Shown: positions 1 through 6,799, counted from the first letter of the stretch. The stretch: 7,347 bases of DNA from Ignavibacteriales bacterium (GCA_027347125.1 DAIERC010000135.1:1-7347), one strand, 5' to 3'. The notes: generated from the sequence alone by a model not told the origin. Program-made: numbers and translations.

Positions 1-1701
1 GGCAAATTCGCCTTGATCTGTTTGCGTCATAAATTCCGCGCCGATAAATCCCAAAGGGATAAGCGCGAAAGATGCAAAGAAAAGAATTAGAGCAACCGCG
101 ATAACTTTTTTCTTGTTGCCGAGAGACCATTTTAATACGCCGATATAATTGTCGGTCAACTTGTTAAAGCCGCTTTCAAACCACAGCGCAAATCTTCCTA
201 TTATGGTCCTCTTTGTTAATCTTTCCAGTTTACTTATTCTAGAGGCAAGCAAAGGTGTAACCGTAAATGAAACAAACAAGCTTAGAAGAGTTGATATTAC
301 AACTACAACCGAAAACTCTTTTAATATGTTTCCTACCAAACCGCCGGTTAACGCAAGCGGAACATAGATTACAACGTCAACCATAGTAATGGCAAGAGCC
401 GCAAATCCTATTTCGCTTCTCCCTTTTAGCGCCGCCTCTTTTTTATTTTCACCTTTTTCAAGATGATGATAAATATTTTCAAGCACAACAATTGAATCGT
501 CAACTAGAAATCCTACAACAAGAGAAAGCCCCAGCAAAGTCATCAGGTTTAGTGTATACCCTAAAATTAACATTATCGTAAATGTGGAAATAAGAGAGCA
601 TGGAATTGCCAGCATTACAATAAAAGAGTTCCTAACGCTGTGAAGGAACAATAACATAACAATCGCAACAAGTATAACCGCAAGAGCCAGGTCAAACTTA
701 ACGCCGTTAGCAGCATCGATAGTAAACCTAGATTCATCCTGTGCAATATTAAAATTAACTTTATATTCTTTGTAATCGTTTTCAATTTTTTTCAATTCTT
801 GTTTTACCAGGTTGCTTACATCAACCGAGTTAGCGTCTGTTTGTTTTTGCACAAGCATACCTATTGATGAAACGCCGTTAATTCTGCTCATGCTTTCTGG
901 ATCCTTTATACCGTCTTCAATTTCCGCCACATCAGAAAGATGTATGTTGCTTCCGTTCGGTAAATGCGCAACAACTAAATTTCGCAATGTATTAAGTGAA
1001 GAAAATTTGCCTGCAAGGCGCACGATATACTGGCTGCTGCCGTTATCAATTTTACCGGCCGGAAAGTCCAAATTTGAAGATTGTATAACCTGCAATACCT
1101 GCAGCACCGACAAACCGTACGCGCGTATTTTGTCAGCGTTTAGATTAACCTTTATTTCTCTTTCTTCGCCGCCTACAAGCGTTATCTGCCCAACGCCCGC
1201 TATTTTTGAAATGCGCGGCTGAATTCTATCTACAACAAATTGATAAAATTCTTTGGGCTGCATCGTGCTTGTAACGCCCATTCGTAGCACCGGCAATTCA
1301 TCAAGAGCAAATTTTGATAAGACCGGCGTTTTCACGTCTGTTGGCAAAGTGTTTATTATTTGATTTACTTTTCTCTGGGCCCCTTCAAGCTGCACGTCGA
1401 TATTTGCATTTTGCTGAAACTGAATAACAACAAACGATACTCCTTCACCGGAAGTTGAAGTAACATTGTCTATTTGGTCAAGTGTGGAAATCGCATCTTC
1501 AATTGGTTTTGTTACCGATGTTTCAACTTCATTCGGCGATGCCCCGGGGTACATCGTAGCGATTGTAATAACCGGCGGAGTAATCTTGGGAAGCAATTCA
1601 TAGTTCAGCTGCGTATAGCTGAATATTCCCAGTATTACAAGCGCCGAAAAAACTACGACGACAAGAGAGGGACGTTTAATGGATAGTTCTGTAATTGTCA
1701 T
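1..1701 (-). CDS. RND efflux pump permease (HAE1/AcrB-type), partial, C-terminus beyond the window
   Basis: Inner-membrane subunit of a tripartite exporter that uses the proton gradient to drive substrates from the periplasm or membrane into the TolC channel. The frame is open from ATG at 1701 to base 1: 567 codons, a little over half of a usual ~1,030-1,060-residue RND protein. An AAGGAG ribosome site (1710-1715) lies 8 nt before the ATG. The N-terminus has the family's 'SIKRP' start, TM1 (about 13-32), then a long periplasmic porter region with 'YPGASPNEVE'. TM2-TM4 follow at about 338-408. TM4 holds 'VDDSIVVLEN', where D401-D402 match the proton-relay pair of AcrB (D407/D408). TM7 is visible at about 533-551. 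The second periplasmic loop and TM8-12 are missing because the window ends, not because the gene is broken. Fourth in the operon, 56 nt after the adaptor. Family call is secure. Substrate is unknown, and HAE1 (drug/lipophile) rather than heavy-metal type is inferred from the motifs. Confidence 0.95.
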   Translation of the reverse strand, partial: MTITELSIKRPSLVVVVFSALVILGIFSYTQLNYELLPKITPPVITIATMYPGASPNEVETSVTKPIEDAISTLDQIDNVTSTSGEGVSFVVIQFQQNANIDVQLEGAQRKVNQIINTLPTDVKTPVLSKFALDELPVLRMGVTSTMQPKEFYQFVVDRIQPRISKIAGVGQITLVGGEEREIKVNLNADKIRAYGLSVLQVLQVIQSSNLDFPAGKIDNGSSQYIVRLAGKFSSLNTLRNLVVAHLPNGSNIHLSDVAEIEDGIKDPESMSRINGVSSIGMLVQKQTDANSVDVSNLVKQELKKIENDYKEYKVNFNIAQDESRFTIDAANGVKFDLALAVILVAIVMLLFLHSVRNSFIVMLAIPCSLISTFTIMLILGYTLNLMTLLGLSLVVGFLVDDSIVVLENIYHHLEKGENKKEAALKGRSEIGFAALAITMVDVVIYVPLALTGGLVGNILKEFSVVVVISTLLSLFVSFTVTPLLASRISKLERLTKRTIIGRFALWFESGFNKLTDNYIGVLKWSLGNKKKVIAVALILFFASFALIPLGFIGAEFMTQTDQGEFA

Positions 1702-1709
1702 CTTAAAAT

Positions 1710-1715
1710 CTCCTT
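1710..1715 (-). promoter_or_regulatory. Ribosome binding site of the RND pump gene
   Basis: AAGGAG on the minus strand, 8 nt before the ATG at 1701. It fixes the start of the truncated pump gene and gives it its own strong initiation site within the operon. Confidence 0.8.
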
Positions 1716-1757
1716 AATCTCTGTTTCTCTTTTCAAACCAACTAGGTGTTGAATAGT

Positions 1758-2807
1758 TTACTTTATAATCTTCACTTTATAATTTTCTTTTAAATTATTC
1801 TGACCGTTCACAATAATAACATCCCCCGCATTCAAGCCGGAAACAACTTCCAAATAATTGTTGGATGTACTTCCGATTACGGGATTGCGCAATTTTGCTT
1901 CACCGTTTTCAACTATATATACCTGCGCATCTTTAACGCTCCCCAATAATGCATCGCGGGGAATTATAAGTTCTTTGCTTTTTGAAACAGAGTTAAAAGT
2001 AACATGCGCAAACATGCCTGCTTTTAACGGGTGAGCGCTGTTGTTCGGAAGGTCAACTTCAACCGGGTAAGTATGCGCCGCATCTCCTTTATCGGAAATG
2101 GTTTTTATTCTTCCCTCAAAAGCAACTCCAGGATATACATCTGTAGTAACCTGAACTTTGTCACCCACTTTTAAATTAAATACGTCCTGCTCCGAAACAT
2201 TTAGCTGTACTTTTAAGGTAGCTATATCTATTACTTCGGCAACAACCGAGTGGTTCAATACATAATTTCCAAGATCAACATTTCTAGACGTTACAATACC
2301 CGAAATGGGCGTAATAATTTTTGTATCTTCATATGCTTTTTTTGTAGTAATATATTGCGCTTCGGCAGATTGCATGGCAAGCTTGGCGCCCTCCAGTTGA
2401 GAATCGGTTACCGATTTTTGTAAGTAAAGAGATTGGTACCGTTCATAATCTTTTTGCGCTTTGCGATAGTTTACTTCAGCCGTTTTAAAAGCGGCCTGTT
2501 CAAGTACATCATCAAGTTGAATTAAAGTAGCACCGGCTTTTTTATAATCGCCTACCGAGGCCATTACTTTGGTAACCTTGCCCTGAGCTTCGGCAACAAT
2601 GGGAACATCATTATTGGCCTGGATTGTACCGACAAGATTAAGATGGTCTGTAAGATATTTTGATTCCACCGTATCTATATTAACCGGGTACACATCTATT
2701 TTATCAACGCTTTCCGCGGCTTTAATTTTTGCCCTGTTATGAAGTAAAACAGCAATCATAACCGCTGCCACAACAATAATCGATAATATAATTTTTATAT
2801 TCTTCAT
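1758..2807 (-). CDS. Efflux RND transporter periplasmic adaptor subunit (membrane fusion protein)
   Basis: Periplasmic adaptor that links the RND pump to the outer-membrane channel. The 349 residues follow the usual order. An N-terminal hydrophobic anchor (about 6-22) comes first. The first lipoyl half-motif is at about 60-99 ('AEAQGKVTKV', 'VGDYKKAGATLIQLDD'). A helical-hairpin region rich in A, K, E and Q spans about 101-163, and the second lipoyl half follows at about 164-185 ('TPISGIVTSRNVDLGNYV'). Beta-barrel and membrane-proximal domains fill the rest ('LKAGMFAHV', 'IPRDALL'). The protein has no cysteine at all, so it cannot be a lipoprotein like AcrA; it is probably held by an uncleaved signal anchor. 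An AAGG site (2817-2820) lies 9 nt before the ATG. Third in the operon, 22 nt after the tolC-like gene. Family call is secure; substrate cannot be told. Confidence 0.95.
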   Translation of the reverse strand: MKNIKIILSIIVVAAVMIAVLLHNRAKIKAAESVDKIDVYPVNIDTVESKYLTDHLNLVGTIQANNDVPIVAEAQGKVTKVMASVGDYKKAGATLIQLDDVLEQAAFKTAEVNYRKAQKDYERYQSLYLQKSVTDSQLEGAKLAMQSAEAQYITTKKAYEDTKIITPISGIVTSRNVDLGNYVLNHSVVAEVIDIATLKVQLNVSEQDVFNLKVGDKVQVTTDVYPGVAFEGRIKTISDKGDAAHTYPVEVDLPNNSAHPLKAGMFAHVTFNSVSKSKELIIPRDALLGSVKDAQVYIVENGEAKLRNPVIGSTSNNYLEVVSGLNAGDVIIVNGQNNLKENYKVKIIK

Positions 2808-2829
2808 TTTAGTTTTCCTTATAATTAAA

Positions 2830-4164
2830 TTATTTTATTCCAATTGCTCTATCCATTTTTGCAATAGACAGTTCATAGTCTGCCAATGCTTGAACATAAT
2901 CAGTTCTTGCCTGTGTAAGCGCTACTTCCGCATCGAGCAACTCAGAGTTTAGAGTTAATCCCTGTTTAAATTTTTCATCCGTAATCCTGTAATTTTCTTC
3001 TGCCTGCTTTACGGTTTGCCGTGCCACGATTATTTTTTCGCGCGATTTCACCAGGTTGTAATAACTCTGGTTTACATCAAGAGTTACGGCATCTTTAAAC
3101 AGGTTTAAATTATCTTTCGCCTGCTCAAACCCTGCTTCGGCCTGTTGTGTTTTATCTATTGTTGCGCCCCAGTTCCATAAACTATACGAAACGCCGACGC
3201 TTACGTTCCATGTTCCGTAAAATTTATTTTGTGTTGGTAAAAGCCTCTGATTAGGTTTGGCGTAATCATATTCACCGGAAAGAAATACCTGCGGGTACCA
3301 ATCTCCCTTTGCCGCCGTTACTCCTTTGCCTGTAGCGTCCACTCTTAATTTCATTGCCTTAAGTTCGGGACGGTTTTTCATCGCTTCTTCCACAAACTGG
3401 TCAATACTTTTATTCATCTGGTTATTTAAATCGTCAACCGATACGCTGTCATGTAATTTAATTTCGGTAGATAAAGGAAGCCCTATAACATTATTTAAAT
3501 TGAGCATTGCCAGCCTAACACCGTTCATCGCGTCAATTTGCTGTAATTGTACCTGTGAAAGTTGAACCTGTACTTTTAGCACGTCATTTTGAGTAGCCAG
3601 GCCCTGTTTAAAGAAGTTTTGCACATCTTCTAAATGCGCATTAACGGTTTGAATATCTTCATCGAGAACTTTTTTTATTTTTATTGCTTTATACAAAGTC
3701 CAATAAGCGTTTTTAATATTTAAAAACAGATCCTGTTCGTCTTTTGTATAATCCTGATCGGCAGCAGAAGCATTAAGCTTGGCAGCGTCGTAACTGCTTT
3801 GTAGTTTGAAGCCCGTGAATAAGGGCTGCTGCAAACTTAATTTCAAATTGTAGTTATCAAGTATAGAAGGTGAAAGCACAAAATTGCCGAACGGCGTATT
3901 CACCGAAAACGGGGGTATATCACTCAACCTTGTATATGAAGCGCCGAAATTTAACGAGGGCAGTCTTGATGTGTTTACTTCGCTTGCCTGCGCGTTTGCA
4001 ATTCTTACTTTCATTAAAGACGCATGAATTTGTTTACTGTTTTGAAGTCCCATCTGTAAACTTTGCTCTAATGTTAAAGATTTTTGTTCCTGAGCAAACA
4101 GTTGCATTGAGAACATAATCGAAAAAAGAATTAATAACTTCGACATATATTTACTTGTTCTCAT
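2830..4164 (-). CDS. TolC-family outer-membrane efflux channel
   Basis: Outer-membrane channel through which the pump expels substrates. The frame is open from an ATG at 4194, but I place the start at 4164 (444 residues): an AAGGAG (4175-4180) lies 10 nt before this ATG, and starting here puts the signal peptide close to the N-terminus. The signal peptide is about residues 1-24, basic then hydrophobic, with a likely cut after 'QLFA'. The mature part shows the two OEP repeats of the family. Each ends in a similar stretch: 'FFKQGLATQNDVLKVQVQLSQ' in the first, 'FKQGLTLNSELLDAEVALTQ' in the second. 'QPLFTGFKLQSSY' and 'YSLWNWGATIDKTQQ' mark the strand-to-helix turns. There is no lipobox cysteine, so it resembles TolC rather than lipid-anchored OprM. 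The ATG follows the tetR stop after a single base, so translation is probably coupled. An ATG at 4146 is a less likely alternative. Confidence 0.93.
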   Translation of the reverse strand: MRTSKYMSKLLILFSIMFSMQLFAQEQKSLTLEQSLQMGLQNSKQIHASLMKVRIANAQASEVNTSRLPSLNFGASYTRLSDIPPFSVNTPFGNFVLSPSILDNYNLKLSLQQPLFTGFKLQSSYDAAKLNASAADQDYTKDEQDLFLNIKNAYWTLYKAIKIKKVLDEDIQTVNAHLEDVQNFFKQGLATQNDVLKVQVQLSQVQLQQIDAMNGVRLAMLNLNNVIGLPLSTEIKLHDSVSVDDLNNQMNKSIDQFVEEAMKNRPELKAMKLRVDATGKGVTAAKGDWYPQVFLSGEYDYAKPNQRLLPTQNKFYGTWNVSVGVSYSLWNWGATIDKTQQAEAGFEQAKDNLNLFKDAVTLDVNQSYYNLVKSREKIIVARQTVKQAEENYRITDEKFKQGLTLNSELLDAEVALTQARTDYVQALADYELSIAKMDRAIGIK

Positions 4165-4165
4165 C

Positions 4166-4807
4166 CTAGTTATTCTCCTTGTTGTTATTATCATCAGGTT
4201 GATACGATATATATTTATGCCGTCCTTCTTCAGTTAAAATACCTTCGAATATCACGGTGAATATTGCTTCTATTGCCTGGTTCGCCGAAATTGGGAGCTG
4301 TGCTAGCGTTTCATGATTCATTATAGATTGTATTGCGCTGGTATAAATTAAAAGCACCATGTCCTGCGCTACGTCTTCGCGGAAGACGTGGTTTTCAATT
4401 CCCTTTTTAAATAGTTCAGTGGCTTTTTCCAGACCTTTAATTTTCTTAAAATCGTGTACCTCAGTCCAAATCTCCGGCATACTTTTCCTGAGGTCGTCAA
4501 ACAACGGTCCCTTTATCTTGGAGGATTGTTTACCGATGTAATTCATCATTTTTCTTAACTTACCGACAAAGTCCAGTTCTTTATCCGCCCATATTAGATT
4601 AATATTATTTTCGGTTTCACATTGCCGGTTTTTAATCAACTCTCTAACCAGGTTTTCCTTACCGGAAAAGAATTTGTACAGAGTTTTTTTGCTCATCCCC
4701 AGTCCGGATGCGATTTCATCCATGGTTACTTTAGAAAAACCATACTGCAAAAACATCTCTTCCGCTTTGTTTAATATTCGCTCTTTTATTTCATTTTCTT
4801 CTGACAT
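4166..4807 (-). CDS. TetR/AcrR-family transcriptional regulator of the efflux operon
   Basis: Probable ligand-responsive repressor of its own operon. The 213 residues match the usual TetR length (about 190-220). The N-terminal domain is typical: 'RILNKAEEMFLQYGFSKVTM' leads into a helix-turn-helix at about 28-47 ('TMDEIASGLGMSKKTLYKFF'), followed by 'GKENLV'. The C-terminal helical ligand and dimer domain is divergent, as usual, so the inducer cannot be read. I chose the ATG at 4807: GGAAAGG (4817-4823) lies 9 nt upstream. A GTG at 4825 would add six residues (VERSKK), but nothing resembling a ribosome site precedes it. First gene of the operon, with a strong promoter 130-160 bases upstream and two palindromes in the leader. 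The family is certain. Repression of the pump operon is inferred from position. An activator role is possible but less usual for this family. Confidence 0.93.
   Translation of the reverse strand: MSEENEIKERILNKAEEMFLQYGFSKVTMDEIASGLGMSKKTLYKFFSGKENLVRELIKNRQCETENNINLIWADKELDFVGKLRKMMNYIGKQSSKIKGPLFDDLRKSMPEIWTEVHDFKKIKGLEKATELFKKGIENHVFREDVAQDMVLLIYTSAIQSIMNHETLAQLPISANQAIEAIFTVIFEGILTEEGRHKYISYQPDDNNNKENN
4175..4180 (-). promoter_or_regulatory. Ribosome binding site deciding the tolC-like start
   Basis: AAGGAG on the minus strand, inside the last codons of tetR and 10 nt before the ATG at 4164. The longer reading from 4194 would place this site inside the tolC-like gene, so it argues for the 4164 start. 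Ribosomes finishing tetR would pass over it, which fits coupled translation. Confidence 0.8.
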
Positions 4808-4816
4808 TTTTTTTGA

Positions 4817-4823
4817 CCTTTCC
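4817..4823 (-). promoter_or_regulatory. Ribosome binding site deciding the tetR start
   Basis: GGAAAGG on the minus strand, separated from the ATG at 4807 by nine bases that include a run of seven A. It overlaps the alternative GTG codon at 4825-4823, which makes that GTG an unlikely start. Confidence 0.65.
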
Positions 4824-4828
4824 ACACA

Positions 4829-4856
4829 AAAAACTTGTTACGTTTACTTAGTTTCC
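4829..4856. promoter_or_regulatory. Candidate operator O2 in the tetR leader
   Basis: A 28-bp dyad on the minus strand beginning GGAAACT and ending AGTTTTT. The strictly symmetric part is AAACT (4850-4854), 14 bases, then AGTTT (4831-4835). It has the same length and spacing as the better palindrome at 4912-4939 and agrees with it at 14 of 28 positions: the opening GGAAAC, a central AAAC and the closing GTTT. It ends a few bases before the tetR ribosome site. A second binding site for the TetR protein is the simplest reading; arms of only 5 bp make this tentative. Confidence 0.4.
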
Positions 4857-4860
4857 TTTT

Positions 4861-4912
4861 CTAAGTATTTCTCCCCTCGATTTTGATTCAAAACAAAGGA
4901 TTTTATACTTAG
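4861..4912. repeat. Nested inverted repeats in the middle of the tetR leader
   Basis: On the minus strand CTAAGTAT (4905-4912) is matched 36 bases later by its exact complement ATACTTAG (4861-4868). Inside, almost at the same centre, lies a perfect 6-1-6 palindrome, TTTTGA-A-TCAAAA (4881-4893). A further TACTTAG on the plus strand at 4845-4851 makes a 7-bp pair with CTAAGTA at 4861-4867. The arms could act as protein sites or as stems in the leader RNA. No known riboswitch class is recognised here. Confidence 0.55.
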
Positions 4913-4939
4913 GAAACCATAATTGTTTTTAGGGTTTCC
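4912..4939. promoter_or_regulatory. Candidate operator O1 at the tetR operon promoter
   Basis: A 28-bp palindrome: GGAAACC (4933-4939), 14 bases, then GGTTTCC (4912-4918). The symmetry continues inward after one mismatch with TAA and TTA, so 20 of 28 positions are symmetric. It begins on the last base of the TAAGTTTG promoter element and covers the expected transcription start, where a bound dimer would block initiation. Size and symmetry fit TetR-family operators. Being at the start of the transcript, it could instead form an RNA hairpin with a 6-base loop. Confidence 0.6.
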
Positions 4940-4969
4940 AAACTTACGGCAAATTTTAAGATTTGTCAA
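4939..4969 (-). promoter_or_regulatory. Promoter of the tetR-tolC-adaptor-RND operon
   Basis: Minus strand: a perfect TTGACA (4964-4969), 17 bases, then TAAGTTTG (4939-4946). The second element matches the Bacteroidetes -7 consensus TAnnTTTG, and the first contains the -33 TTG. Transcription should begin near 4932, leaving a leader of about 125 bases before the tetR ATG. It is the only strong promoter I found for the four efflux genes; the gaps between them (1, 22 and 56 nt) show none. Confidence 0.75.
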
Positions 4970-5028
4970 GAATATTTCAGGAAGTTTATACAAGCGGTAA
5001 ATGATTTGTGTTGAATGGCAAAAGAGGT

Positions 5029-5077
5029 AAAAAGCCGGAGTTTCCAGTTTCCTCCATCTGCGTAGAAGAAACCGGAA
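5029..5077 (-). terminator. Rho-independent terminator after the PafA-like gene
   Basis: Ten bases past the TAG stop, the minus strand folds into a 13-bp stem with two G-U pairs: 5065-5077 pairs with 5042-5054 around a 10-base loop. After it come CCGGC and TTTTT (5029-5033). An alternative fold pairs CCGG at 5072-5075 with CCGG at 5035-5038, which brings the stem almost against the T-run. Either fold should end transcription before the efflux operon promoter. Confidence 0.75.
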
Positions 5078-5086
5078 TTTCAAATT

Positions 5087-6715
5087 CTATTTTATCAAAG
5101 GAATACCGATGCATGCATCCGGTTCCTGAATTTTTAACAAATCGGCAATTGTAGCAGCAATATCCACTACATAAACAGGCGTATTAATTGTTTGCTTCGG
5201 AATATGCCATCCGTAAAAAAGCATTGGCACATGAGTATCGTAATTATAAGGCGCTCCGTGTGTGGTTCCTTTATCCATGAAGCTAAGCAAGTATCCAGGT
5301 TGTAATGTAAACGCAATATCGCCGGACCGTTCGGGATTAAAGCCGTTTAAAGTTAAGTTTGTTGTTATGCGGCTTGGTGTTTGGTTTTGTAAATCATCTC
5401 TTGTAAACACCGATGCAATTTCGGGGAAATTATCTCTCAGGTAATCAGCTATTTGTCTTGTCACTTTGTGAATGTCCAGCCCTTTTGCTTCAATTATTTT
5501 TCTATCTAAAAAAATCTGACTGTTGGAAAAATTAGCGATAATTTTTTCGTTACCAAAAGTTCTTGCAGTAAAGGCTTTAAGAGAATCATCCGCCGATTTA
5601 TAGCCCAATCCGCCCGTAGGCAATCTTCTTTCTTTTAAAAGACCCGGCGTCATTAAAACTGCATGATCGGCCGTAAGAAATAAAACGTAATTGCCTTTGC
5701 CTACTTTCTCATCGAGTTCCTTAATTAAGTCGGCGATCTGGGAATCTAATTTTATATAAGTATCTTCAACTTCAAAGGAATTCGGCCCGTATGAATGACC
5801 TATGTAATCGGTTGAAGAAAAACTGACTGCGAGAAAATCGGTTTCTTTCCCTTTACCGAGTTTTTCGTTTTCAATAGCGGCTTTTACAAACTCTTCAACA
5901 ATTTGATTTCCGTACGGAGTTGATTCGAGAGCGCCGTATTTTTCACCCGGCTTTACGTTATTAAACGAATGTGGAAAAGAAGTTTTGCCTTCGGAAAAAA
6001 CATCTTTTTCATATGGAGAATTATCCGGAGCGGTAATTTGATAATCTGACACCGGCAGAGATAACGTCCATTCTCCGGAAAGATATTTATCGGCTAATTT
6101 TCTAGCGTTAAATTTGTTAACCCAATCAGGCAGGGCATTTAGATAATAGGATGAAGTAATAAAATCGCCTGTTTTTCCGTCGTACCAATAAGCCGCGTTA
6201 GGCATGTGCCCGCCCGGAAGAATGGCAGCTCTGTCTTTTAACGAAATACTAATAACCTTTGCCGCCCCGTTGGTAGCCAGTTTTAATTGATCTGTTATGG
6301 TTGTTGCTTCAAGTCTCTTTGGAGACATCGCTCCTTCGTTATCGTTGCTGCCGATGCTTTTTTCATTTTTATCATGCACACAATAAATCATCTTTCCAGA
6401 AGCTTTGTTATACCAGTCATTCGCAATAATACCATGATAAAAAGGTGTTGTTCCTGTATAAATTGATGTGTGACCGGGTCCGGTAAAAGTAGGCACATAA
6501 TTAAAATGGGCATAAGTAAAGTTTGTACCGTCGTTCATCAATTTATTAAAACCATTTTTACCGAAATACGGTTTGAACTTATATAAATAATCATATCTCA
6601 TCTGGTCAATAACAATGCCCACAACTAGTTTCGGTCTTTTAACCGGTTGCGCAAAATCTTGCCCGGCAAATAAAACAAAGAAGGACAAAGCAATTAAAAG
6701 CAATTTAAATTTCAT
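5087..6715 (-). CDS. Secreted alkaline phosphatase, PafA-like (alkaline phosphatase superfamily)
   Basis: Exported two-metal (zinc) phosphatase that releases phosphate from organic monoesters in the periplasm or outside the cell. The 542 residues start with a signal peptide (about 1-22, likely cut near 'DFA-Q'). The catalytic set of Elizabethkingia PafA can be traced. Metal ligands are D37, D303 and H307 ('STDYIGH'), D350-H351 ('TADH') and H486 ('TTHGAPYNYDTH'). The nucleophile is T78 in 'PTFTGPGHTSIYTG', with N99 in 'IANDWY'. K160 and R162 in 'SLKDRAAILPGGH' match PafA K162 and R164, the pair linked to monoesterase rather than diesterase activity. No key residue is missing and length is normal. 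GGGGTGG just before the ATG at 6715 serves as a ribosome site. Single-gene unit with its own terminator. The superfamily is certain and the PafA subfamily likely. Another phosphodiesterase-like member is the alternative. Confidence 0.92.
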   Translation of the reverse strand: MKFKLLLIALSFFVLFAGQDFAQPVKRPKLVVGIVIDQMRYDYLYKFKPYFGKNGFNKLMNDGTNFTYAHFNYVPTFTGPGHTSIYTGTTPFYHGIIANDWYNKASGKMIYCVHDKNEKSIGSNDNEGAMSPKRLEATTITDQLKLATNGAAKVISISLKDRAAILPGGHMPNAAYWYDGKTGDFITSSYYLNALPDWVNKFNARKLADKYLSGEWTLSLPVSDYQITAPDNSPYEKDVFSEGKTSFPHSFNNVKPGEKYGALESTPYGNQIVEEFVKAAIENEKLGKGKETDFLAVSFSSTDYIGHSYGPNSFEVEDTYIKLDSQIADLIKELDEKVGKGNYVLFLTADHAVLMTPGLLKERRLPTGGLGYKSADDSLKAFTARTFGNEKIIANFSNSQIFLDRKIIEAKGLDIHKVTRQIADYLRDNFPEIASVFTRDDLQNQTPSRITTNLTLNGFNPERSGDIAFTLQPGYLLSFMDKGTTHGAPYNYDTHVPMLFYGWHIPKQTINTPVYVVDIAATIADLLKIQEPDACIGIPLIK

Positions 6716-6755
6716 TATACCACCCCGGTAAAAAGTTTGATATCTGGGTTAAAGA

Positions 6756-6791
6756 ATATTCCGCGATATAAATTAAATAGTTTCGGAATAT
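6756..6791. repeat. Inverted repeat framing the pafA-like promoter -10
   Basis: ATATTCCG (6756-6763) and its exact complement CGGAATAT (6784-6791), 20 bases apart. The centre (6773.5) falls on the putative -10 hexamer at 6772-6777. This could be an operator for an unidentified regulator, or chance in AT-rich DNA. Confidence 0.4.
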
Positions 6792-6799
6792 CATATCAA
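6772..6799 (-). promoter_or_regulatory. Candidate promoter of the PafA-like gene
   Basis: Minus strand: TTGATA (6794-6799), 16 bases, then TTTAAT (6772-6777), each one base from the general TTGACA/TATAAT consensus. A start near 6765 would give a leader of about 50 bases. It lacks the TAnnTTTG form of the efflux promoter, so the call is tentative. Confidence 0.4.

Noticed and set aside
149..1686. Plus-strand open frames at 149-367, 812-1222 and 1474-1686
   Set aside because: They lie antisense to the RND pump gene, whose frame is continuous and strongly matches its family. Their translations show no domain.
4808..4825. GTG start at 4825 for tetR, adding six residues
   Set aside because: No ribosome site precedes the GTG, and the GTG itself overlaps the GGAAAGG that serves the ATG at 4807.
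3326..4886. Plus-strand open frames opposite the tolC-like and tetR genes
   Set aside because: All are antisense to well-supported genes, lack ribosome sites and give no recognisable protein. The one ending at 4886 also runs through the operator region.
4844..5083. Open frame of 79 codons on the minus strand in the gap between the PafA-like gene and tetR
   Set aside because: It starts on a TTG with no ribosome site and runs through the pafA terminator hairpin, the operon promoter and the palindromes. The protein has no recognisable domain. Regulatory DNA explains the stretch better.
5262..5444. Plus-strand open frame of 60 codons opposite the PafA-like gene
   Set aside because: It is antisense to catalytic-domain coding sequence and has no independent support.
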